From Bacillota bacterium (lineage in GTDB: Bacteria; Bacillota; Clostridia; Lachnospirales; Lachnospiraceae): a DNA stretch of 64,000 nt. The DNA is taken from assembly GCA_023402845.1 (NCBI GenBank), contig JAEYFP010000055.1:17599-81598 (forward strand). Reading direction: 5' to 3'. Positions 34,548 to 41,154 of this stretch are shown one piece after another (positions within the stretch are counted from its first letter, which is position 1; the number at the start of each line of letters is the position of its first letter). The notes below the pieces were generated by a model that saw nothing but the letters and a program-made list of their open reading frames with translations, made no database searches and had not been told where the DNA came from. The translations under genes and the position numbers were made by a program.

Positions 34548-37026
34548 ACAGGTTTATGTTGGATTCCTCTGCATCTCCAAGATAGGAGGCCACACCTGCA
34601 AGCTCAACTCCGTCGATCAGTTCTTCCTTCGTAATTCCCATAATATCCATAGACATTGTGCAGGCTACAAGCTTGATTCCACTGTCTATCGCATGCTGCA
34701 TCAATTGTTCAAGAGAATCCACATTTTTGTCATTCATGACTTTTTTCATCATGGCGGTTCCCATTCCGGCCATATTCATTTTCGATAATTTCAGCTTCTT
34801 GCTGCCCTTTGGCATCATGAAACCAAACAGTTGATCCATAAACGGCTTTTTCATAGCGGGGGCCTTTGTTTTCCTTAATGCATTTAAACCCCAGAAGGTA
34901 AAGAACATCGTTACCTGCCTGCCCATAGCAGCCGCTCCATTGGCAATGATAAAAGAGGCCAGCACCTTATCCAAATCCCCGCTGAACACGATGATGGTTT
35001 TTCCCTGCGGCATATCCACGATTTTCGTTTCTGCCTCCAGATTACAGCTCTCCTTTCCTTTTCTAATAAATACAAGGTTTTCTTTGTTCTGCCGTTCGGT
35101 TTTTAGTAATGTATTTCCCGTTCTTCTGCACCACGAAGCGATATCCGCCGCAAACCCCATATCCGTAGCAGATACCTTTAAGACCTCTTCCTCCCCCATT
35201 CCGCAAATCACTTCATGAACCTTCATAATGGGGCCGGGACACTGTAAACCGCAGCAATCCAGTACTTTTATTTCCCGATCGGGCAATATCTGCTGACTCG
35301 GTTTCTTTTCTTCTTTTTCTATTTCCGAAATAACCGCAATATTATTTATATCGTCATGCATTGATTTATAAAAGGAGGTTCCGCCTGAAAGTACAGCCAC
35401 CTTTTCAAAACCGTTCTGACGCAGCATTCTTGCCGCATTATAGGAACGCACCCCAATCGTACAGTAGGAAATAATCAGTTTTTCCCGATCCAGTTCTTTC
35501 ATTCTCCCGCGAAGCTGTCCGAGCGGAATATGGTAAGAGCCCGGAATGGAAAAGACCATCCGCTCCATTTCCTCTGTCACATCCAATATGGTGTAATCAT
35601 CTTTTCTTTCTTCATCGGCGAGTAATGCATCCACCTCATCCCACTCAATGAAGCTTACAAGTCCGTTCAGAATATTTTCAGCGACAAAGCCCAGCATATT
35701 CACAGGATCCTTCGCGGAAGAAAAAGGAGGCGCATAAGCAAGCTCCAGCTCTGCCAGATCATAAACTGTTCCATTTAACCGCATTGTCGCAGCAAGCGTA
35801 TCAATCCTCTTATCCGCACCTTCCTGTCCAACGACCTGACCGCCGAGGATTTTTCCCTCTTTATCAAACAAAAGTTTCAAAGTGAGAGGCGCTGCTCCGG
35901 GATAATATCCCGCATGAGATTTCTGATTGATAAGTGCCGAATAATAATCCTGATTTTTCACTTTTCCCATTGCCTTCAGCTGCTTTTCATTCAAGCCCAC
36001 ACTGGCAATATCCAGATCAAATACCTTTGCAACCGCAGTCCCCAAGGTTCCGTTATATGTTTTCCGGTCCCCCGACAAATTGTCGGCGAGAATACGGGCC
36101 TGCTTATTGGCAGGTCCGGCAAGCGGCACCATCGTTTGATCCTTTGTCACATAATGTGTTACTTCTATTACATCCCCTACCGCATAGATATCCGGATGTG
36201 AGGTCTTAAAATACTCGTCTACAAGAACTCCGCCCTTCTGATTTAAGGCAAGCCCCGCCTGTTTTGCAAGTTCACTGTTCGGTCTGATTCCGATCGAGAG
36301 AATAATCAAATCGGCTTCTATGACAGTTCCGCTTTTTAATTCGATGTTTGTAAATCCGTCCGCCTGATGAAATTCCTTTACTCCATCATTTAAGATTAAA
36401 CGAACCTGATTCATCCTCATATTTTCATGAATCAGCTTTGCCATTTCAAGATCAACCGGTGCCATAACCTGATTCTGCATTTCGATGACAGACACCTCTA
36501 AGCCCTGCCGATGGAGATTTTCCGCCATTTCAAGTCCAATAAATCCGCCGCCGATGACCGCCGCACGCTTCGGCTGTTTCTCCTCAATATATGCTTTGAT
36601 CTGATCCGTATCCGGTACCGTCCACAGTGTAAAAATAGACTCTGCCTCAATGCCCGGAATTGGCGGCTTCACAGGAGAGGATCCGGTTGCCAGCACCAGA
36701 TTATCATAAACCTCTTCATAGACTTCTCCCGTAACAAGATTTTTTACTTCAATTTTTTTCTCATCAGGCATGATCCTAAGCACTTCACTCGACACCCGAA
36801 CATCAATCGCAAATTTATTTTTCATTGCCTGCGGTGTCTGCAGCAAAAGTGCATCCCTGCTTTTGATTACGTCACCGATATAATAAGGTAAGCCACAGTT
36901 TGCATAAGAAATATGCGCACCACGCTCCAGCAGAACAATTTGCATCGATTCGTCTCTTCGCCGAAGCCTTGCTGCCGTCGTAGCTCCTCCGGCAACTCCG
37001 CCTATAATCACAGTTTTTTTAGCCAT
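34540..37026 (-). CDS. Four-domain CoA-disulfide reductase / rhodanese / TusA / DsrE fusion
   Basis: An 828-aa cytosolic sulfur-redox protein. Residues 1-450 are a flavin pyridine-nucleotide disulfide oxidoreductase of the CoADR type (GGVAGGATTAARLRR; single active cysteine in ANCGLPYYIG near 43; second dinucleotide site AAVIGGGFIGLEMAE). Residues about 460-560 are a rhodanese domain with active-site YCTIGVRS. About 585-640 is a TusA domain with CGLQCPGPIMK. Residues 650-828 are a DsrE/F-like domain. The chain of cysteines suggests sulfane-sulfur relay and per- or polysulfide reduction. Monocistronic, with an imperfect AT-rich palindrome (37064-37081) upstream. Confidence 0.93.
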   Translation of the reverse strand: MAKKTVIIGGVAGGATTAARLRRRDESMQIVLLERGAHISYANCGLPYYIGDVIKSRDALLLQTPQAMKNKFAIDVRVSSEVLRIMPDEKKIEVKNLVTGEVYEEVYDNLVLATGSSPVKPPIPGIEAESIFTLWTVPDTDQIKAYIEEKQPKRAAVIGGGFIGLEMAENLHRQGLEVSVIEMQNQVMAPVDLEMAKLIHENMRMNQVRLILNDGVKEFHQADGFTNIELKSGTVIEADLIILSIGIRPNSELAKQAGLALNQKGGVLVDEYFKTSHPDIYAVGDVIEVTHYVTKDQTMVPLAGPANKQARILADNLSGDRKTYNGTLGTAVAKVFDLDIASVGLNEKQLKAMGKVKNQDYYSALINQKSHAGYYPGAAPLTLKLLFDKEGKILGGQVVGQEGADKRIDTLAATMRLNGTVYDLAELELAYAPPFSSAKDPVNMLGFVAENILNGLVSFIEWDEVDALLADEERKDDYTILDVTEEMERMVFSIPGSYHIPLGQLRGRMKELDREKLIISYCTIGVRSYNAARMLRQNGFEKVAVLSGGTSFYKSMHDDINNIAVISEIEKEEKKPSQQILPDREIKVLDCCGLQCPGPIMKVHEVICGMGEEEVLKVSATDMGFAADIASWCRRTGNTLLKTERQNKENLVFIRKGKESCNLEAETKIVDMPQGKTIIVFSGDLDKVLASFIIANGAAAMGRQVTMFFTFWGLNALRKTKAPAMKKPFMDQLFGFMMPKGSKKLKLSKMNMAGMGTAMMKKVMNDKNVDSLEQLMQHAIDSGIKLVACTMSMDIMGITKEELIDGVELAGVASYLGDAEESNINLFI

Positions 37027-37145
37027 AGCCGCTTCTCCCTTTTTATTGTTATTATTTTAACGGTTATTATTGAGATAATAATATCATGATTGAAGAGATC
37101 GTTCTGTAACCAAGTCACATAAAAAAACAAAATCTGTTGTAGTAT

Positions 37146-37176
37146 TTGACTACTACGTTATGTTATAGTTTACAAT
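37146..37176 (+). promoter_or_regulatory. MerR-type promoter with 19-bp spacer, merR-tipA
   Basis: -35 TTGACT (37146-37151) and -10 TACAAT (37171-37176) are 19 bp apart, the over-long spacing that MerR-family activators untwist. The spacer contains an imperfect dyad of CTATAACG-like half-sites. The promoter is 27 nt before the start of the MerR gene, so autoregulation is likely. Confidence 0.8.
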
Positions 37177-37202
37177 GAAATTTGTAAGGAGGCGTGATAG
37201 CA

Positions 37203-37946
37203 ATGAATGCAAAAGAAGTAGCAAAAATAACTGGTGTAAGTGTGCGCGCACTTCATCATTATGACACAATATCAATCCTCAGTCCAAGCCGCAATCCGAA
37301 AAACGGCTATCGCGAATACTCAGACGAGGATATGGATAGACTGCAACAAATCTTATTCTTTAAAGAATGTGGCTTCTCTCTTGTACAAATCAAGGAACTT
37401 CTAAGCAATCCGAATTTTGATAGAGAAAAGGCATTCAATCTACAAAAGAATTTTCTTTTACAAGAAAAAAAGCGTATTGAATTAATGCTTGAAACTCTTG
37501 ATAAATCAGTAAGGAATATGAAAGGAAAGATGACAATGAGTATCAAAGAAAAGTTTCATGGGTTTGATTTTACAAACAATCCATATGAAAATGAAGCCAG
37601 GCGTTTATGGGGTGACAAGGCTGTCGATCAAAGTAACGCCCGCATAAAGTCACTACCGAAAAATGAGCAGGAAGCAATAGCAAAAGATATGGATGATTTG
37701 TTTATGAATTTGGCCAAAATAAGGAATAATGCACCAGACTCTGTAACTGCACAAGAAGCTATGGCTAAAATGTACAACCACTTTAATGCAAACTTCGGTT
37801 ACAGATATTCTCCGGAAGCTTTTGCCGGAGTCGGACAAATGTATGTTACTGACGAAAGATTTACTGTAACTGTAGACAAATATGGCGACGGCCTGTCTAA
37901 GTTTCTATCCGAAGCTATGAAAATTTATGCCGAAAGCCTGAAATAG
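37203..37946 (+). CDS. MerR family regulator with TipAS drug-recognition domain
   Basis: A 247-aa protein. ATG 37203 is chosen because AAGGAGG is 10 nt upstream; the GTG at 37194 lies next to it. The MerR winged helix-turn-helix spans residues 1-70 (AKEVAKITGVSVRALHHYD, GYREYSDEDMDRLQQI), a coiled-coil linker reaches about 110, and the C-terminal 130 residues form an all-helical TipAS domain. In Streptomyces TipA this domain traps thiopeptide and other antibiotics. It probably activates its own promoter and the divergent-type promoter at 40752-40782. Confidence 0.92.
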   Translation: MNAKEVAKITGVSVRALHHYDTISILSPSRNPKNGYREYSDEDMDRLQQILFFKECGFSLVQIKELLSNPNFDREKAFNLQKNFLLQEKKRIELMLETLDKSVRNMKGKMTMSIKEKFHGFDFTNNPYENEARRLWGDKAVDQSNARIKSLPKNEQEAIAKDMDDLFMNLAKIRNNAPDSVTAQEAMAKMYNHFNANFGYRYSPEAFAGVGQMYVTDERFTVTVDKYGDGLSKFLSEAMKIYAESLK

Positions 37947-37957
37947 TTCGGCATAAA
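37924..37957. terminator. Bidirectional hairpin at the merR / map junction
   Basis: Perfect 11-bp arms TTTATGCCGAA / TTCGGCATAAA lie over the last codons of the MerR gene and just past the map stop codon. On the minus strand the stem is followed by four U residues. It likely ends transcription from both convergent units. Confidence 0.6.
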
Positions 37958-37983
37958 AATTTCATATTATCACGAACGGTCCA

Positions 37984-38859
37984 TTAATATGCCAATATTT
38001 CATAACCGGATTCAGTTACTAGTATTGTTTTTTCCCACTGTGCAGAAGGCTTTCCATCAGCAGTGCGAACAGTCCAATTATCGTATTTGTCAGTTGTTAT
38101 TTTGGGGCTTCCCATATTTATCATAGGCTCTACGGTAAAAACAAGCCCCGGAACCAAGAGCATTCCGGTTTCTTGCTTTGTCACATAACCAACCCAGGGT
38201 TCTTCGTGAAATTCCAGACCGATGCCATGGCCTCCAATTTCCCGAACAACAGAATACCCATTTCTCCGCGCATGGTCATTTACCGCCTGCCCCACATTTC
38301 CAAGAAAACTCCATGGCTTTATTTGTTCAATGCCCAACTCTACACACTCTTTCGCAATATCAACCAGCTTTTGTTTTTCAAGAGATACAGTTCCTACACA
38401 AAACATACGGGAAGAATCTGAAAAAAAGCCGTTATAAATTGTTGATGCATCAATATTTACAATATCACCGCTTCGCAGGAATACATGTTCAGAGGGAATA
38501 CCGTGACATACAACATCATCAATTGAAATACACACGCTCTTAGGGTATCCTTGAAAATTCAAAGGCGCCGGGACACCTCCCAGTTTTTTGGTTTTTTCAA
38601 AGAGAAGCCGGTCAAGTTCTTCGGTGGTGATTCCATCAACCGCATAATCTGAAATAAAATCCAGTACAGCAATGTTTCGTTTGCCGCTTTCTCTAATACC
38701 TTCAATTTGCTGTTTTGTTTTAATTAATTTTCGAGAAGGCACTTCACATTTCTTTAAACGGCAGCTTTCCATTTGTTCTTCAACAGGTCCATGGCACTTC
38801 TTATATTTTTGACCGCTGCCACACCAGCAGGGATCATTTCTTCCAAATTTATCAGACAT
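37984..38859 (-). CDS. map: Type I methionine aminopeptidase with SEC-C zinc motif
   Basis: A 291-aa enzyme removing N-terminal methionine. ATG 38859 is chosen for its AAGGAG site. Residues 1-30 hold a SEC-C motif (GRNDPCWCGSGQKYKKCHG), a zinc tag that can contact ribosomes. The pita-bread catalytic domain has metal ligands in VNIDASTIYNGFFSDSSRMF, the histidine of GGHGIGLEFHEEP and the glutamate of FTVEPMI. The housekeeping map gene of Firmicutes normally sits in the ribosomal-protein operon, so this is probably a second, accessory copy tied to the TipAS cluster. Confidence 0.92.
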   Translation of the reverse strand: MSDKFGRNDPCWCGSGQKYKKCHGPVEEQMESCRLKKCEVPSRKLIKTKQQIEGIRESGKRNIAVLDFISDYAVDGITTEELDRLLFEKTKKLGGVPAPLNFQGYPKSVCISIDDVVCHGIPSEHVFLRSGDIVNIDASTIYNGFFSDSSRMFCVGTVSLEKQKLVDIAKECVELGIEQIKPWSFLGNVGQAVNDHARRNGYSVVREIGGHGIGLEFHEEPWVGYVTKQETGMLLVPGLVFTVEPMINMGSPKITTDKYDNWTVRTADGKPSAQWEKTILVTESGYEILAY

Positions 38860-38898
38860 TTTATCTCCTTGCATTCAAATTTGGAGGGAGCAATACGC

Positions 38899-39246
38899 CT
38901 ATTGACTAAGTCTGCCAAGAGAGACACCGCAAGCTTTCCGATATTGCCGCGGCGAACATTGAAATGCTTGAGAAAAAGCTCTGGCAAACGCTTCCGATGA
39001 CGAGTATCCGTAACGGAAAGCAATATCGGTGATTTTGTCATTGGTTATGCAAAGATCATATGCGGAAGCTTTTAATCTGCATTGGGCAAGAAATTGTTTA
39101 TATGTCATACCCATGTGTTCCCTGAACTTTGTTGAACAGTAATACGGTGAATAACCAACATGTGATGACATATCATGCAGGCTTGGATTTTGGGTTATGT
39201 TATTTTCCACCCACTTTGCCATTGATTCTATTGTTTGTATAGACAT
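38899..39246 (-). CDS. MarA/SoxS-like AraC family regulator (HTH only)
   Basis: A 115-aa protein consisting of just the AraC/XylS double helix-turn-helix (SLHDMSSHVGYSPYYCSTKF and DIAFRYGYSSSEAFARAF). It lacks an effector domain, like the stress regulators MarA, SoxS and Rob. ATG 39246 has a GGAGTGAGG site. Its activity must be set by abundance, which fits transcription from the TipAS-cluster promoter. It is 97 nt downstream of the AAA ATPase gene and 39 nt before map. Confidence 0.88.
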   Translation of the reverse strand: MSIQTIESMAKWVENNITQNPSLHDMSSHVGYSPYYCSTKFREHMGMTYKQFLAQCRLKASAYDLCITNDKITDIAFRYGYSSSEAFARAFSQAFQCSPRQYRKACGVSLGRLSQ

Positions 39247-39343
39247 TTGCCTCACTCCTTTCATCAGTATATCAACATTCATAGATCATTACCTGATATA
39301 AGTTGCACATTTGAATAAACATCAGTTTTATTTCATAGATAGG

Positions 39344-40204
39344 TTATATTTGCCGGTTTGCTTTCTTGGCTTTCTTGACTCTTTCAACCGCAAGTTCAAA
39401 ATCATGCAGGCCAACCTTACACTGAATACCATCTCTATTTAATGCAAAGGTGGCAGCATTAATAATAACATTTAAAATTTCCGCACCTGATAGACCTTTT
39501 GAATGATCTGCAATCTCATAAAGCTCCTCATCTGTAATACTTTTTGGGTATTCAAAAGGAATCATTTTCTGATAAAGCTGTATGATGCCCTGTTCATTAG
39601 GCAGCGGCATCTCAATATGTCCGATGATACGGCGCACAAAAGCACTGTCATAGTTGGACATAAAGTTTGTTGCAAAAAGCGTTACTCCACAAAAGGAATC
39701 CAGTTCAAGAAGCATAACAGAACGGCTGACATTCACAGCATGATCTGTACTTTGGCTTACATTGGAAAGCCTTTTACCTAAAATGGAATCTGCCTCGTCA
39801 AAAAAAAGGATTGCATCATTCTCCTTGGCAAATTGAAATGCTTCCTTGATATTCTTTGGTGTTTCTCCTACAAATTTGGATTCAATTTCTGCATAGTTTA
39901 CTCGAATCATCGGTTTGTCCAGTGCATTGGCAATTGCCTCTGCCGTAACAGATTTTCCGGTTCCCGGAGGGCCGTATAAATTGATGGCCGTCCGGCCTCC
40001 ACTCAAGTCTACCTTACCTAATCCAAAATTGATATATAAAATTTTATGCAGCTTCACTTTCTGCAACAGACTGTCTATTTGCTGTCTGGCTGCTTCCGGA
40101 AGTACTAGATCCTCCAATGTTTTCTTGGGATTTTCTATTTTAAACGGCAGCGCTGCCTTATCCTTTTGTAATAATGGTGATATAAATCTTTCATCTGTGT
40201 TCAT
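39344..40204 (-). CDS. AAA ATPase (SpoVK/FtsH-like single-domain)
   Basis: A 286-aa single-ring AAA protein. Walker A is GPPGTGKSVTAEAIA (near residue 80), Walker B ILFFDEADSILG, the sensor region TLFATNFMSNYDSAFVRRI with an arginine-finger pair, and a helical C-lid (GLSGAEILNVIINAA). No protease or membrane segment is attached. ATG 40204 is preferred over GTG 40213 because of the GGGAGTGAGG site. It follows the TipAS-domain gene by 19 nt. It may remodel a drug target, but its substrate is unknown. Confidence 0.9.
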   Translation of the reverse strand: MNTDERFISPLLQKDKAALPFKIENPKKTLEDLVLPEAARQQIDSLLQKVKLHKILYINFGLGKVDLSGGRTAINLYGPPGTGKSVTAEAIANALDKPMIRVNYAEIESKFVGETPKNIKEAFQFAKENDAILFFDEADSILGKRLSNVSQSTDHAVNVSRSVMLLELDSFCGVTLFATNFMSNYDSAFVRRIIGHIEMPLPNEQGIIQLYQKMIPFEYPKSITDEELYEIADHSKGLSGAEILNVIINAATFALNRDGIQCKVGLHDFELAVERVKKAKKANRQI

Positions 40205-40223
40205 GTTCCTCACTCCCTTTCTT

Positions 40224-40667
40224 TTACTCTTCTAATTGTAAGGATTGTGTCTCCAGCCATCTTGTCGCCAATACGTCCGCATAGTACGCAATGGAATCCC
40301 CAAAAAAGTCCGGGAGAGCCTGGTCAATCTTCTCATAATATTTACGAAATTCCCGATCATTCTTATACATCTCTCCCAGGTTTTCAATTACCTCAATTGA
40401 CGGTTCATAAAAATAATAAAGTTGTTCATGCCATATTCTGACGCGCTCCTGTACCTTTGCCGAATCCATTGGAGTACCTTCGCGCATCAGCTTTGCTATT
40501 TCCTCATAGTTTTCGTCCATAGCGCGCAATACTAAATCCTGCTGATTGCTTGTATAACTTTTCCATAATTGTATGGAACTCTCTGCACGTTCGCCCCAAC
40601 GCTCTATAGCCTCAGCCTCATACTGATCCATTGTTTGATGTACATTCCGATTTTTTCTCTTTTTCAT
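40224..40667 (-). CDS. Stand-alone TipAS antibiotic-recognition domain protein
   Basis: A 147-aa, all-helical protein. From residue 13 onward (MDQYEAEAIERWGERAE) it matches the TipAS domain that is normally the C-terminus of MerR regulators, including the ERWG motif, but it has no DNA-binding domain. Similar stand-alone TipAS proteins are thought to sequester antibiotics. It is the first gene behind a MerR-type promoter that resembles the promoter of the MerR-TipAS gene at 37203. Confidence 0.88.
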   Translation of the reverse strand: MKKRKNRNVHQTMDQYEAEAIERWGERAESSIQLWKSYTSNQQDLVLRAMDENYEEIAKLMREGTPMDSAKVQERVRIWHEQLYYFYEPSIEVIENLGEMYKNDREFRKYYEKIDQALPDFFGDSIAYYADVLATRWLETQSLQLEE

Positions 40668-40751
40668 ATTTATAATCTGCCTTTCTGCAGTTCAATCCCG
40701 ACACCTCCGTAACTCTCGTCTTAGAACTACTCTTTCCACTTAACAGAACAA

Positions 40752-40782
40752 ATTATATACTATGACGTATCGTTATAGTCAA
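40752..40782 (-). promoter_or_regulatory. MerR-type promoter with 19-bp spacer, TipAS/AAA operon
   Basis: Minus-strand -35 TTGACT (40777-40782) and -10 TATAAT (40752-40757) are 19 bp apart. The spacer holds a near-perfect dyad, CTATAACG-ATA-CGTCATAG, one mismatch per pair of 8-bp arms. Thirteen of 19 spacer positions equal those of the merR promoter at 37146-37176. Confidence 0.85.
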
Positions 40783-40836
40783 GAGGCAATCCGTAGGAAT
40801 TGGCAAAATGAATACTTAAATTCATGATTACAAGGA

Positions 40837-41082
40837 GAACAAAAGTGTGCTTCGCCCACTCTCGCGATCATTTACTCCGGCAGCACAGCTTTTGTTCCGC
40901 GCGCGAAGCTGCGCATAATATTTTGTTATATAGGAAATCCGAAGGAATTTCCTATATAAGAACAAAAGTGTGCTTCGCCCACTCTCGCGATCATTTGTTC
41001 CGGCAGCACAGCTTTTGTTCCGCGCGCGTAGCTGCGCATAAAATTTTCTTGTATAGGAAATTCGAAGCAATTTTCTATACAA
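40837..41082. repeat. Two tandem copies of a 123-bp structured repeat
   Basis: Copies run 40837-40959 and 40960-41082 with high identity. Each starts GAACAAAAGTGTGCTTCGCC, has a GC-rich middle with GCGCGCG, and ends in a long hairpin: TTATATAGGAAAT...ATTTCCTATATAA in copy 1 and CTTGTATAG...CTATACAAG in copy 2. The two stems differ by paired changes that keep base pairing. Since 123 is a multiple of three, open frames run through both strands, but they are a by-product. It resembles an interspersed non-coding repeat (REP/MITE-like). Confidence 0.85.
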
Positions 41083-41083
41083 G

Positions 41084-41119
41084 AAAAAAGAGGTTCACCA
41101 GTCAACCCAGTGAACCTCT
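41084..41119 (-). terminator. ppdK terminator
   Basis: Perfect 9-bp stem GAGGTTCAC / GTGAACCTC (41090-41098, 41110-41118) followed on the minus strand by six U residues, 36 nt past the ppdK stop codon. Confidence 0.9.
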
Positions 41120-41154
41120 CCACACTCAAAATCTTCCGATTTCAAGCAACTTAT

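Noticed and set aside
38754..39041. 95-aa minus-strand frame between the AraC and map genes
   Set aside because: It overlaps both real genes in a different frame and has no ribosome site.
38899..39246. The HTH-only AraC protein considered as a fragment of a longer regulator
   Set aside because: It has its own start codon with a ribosome site and both HTH motifs are complete. Upstream frames show no remnant of an effector domain, so it is a MarA-like full gene.
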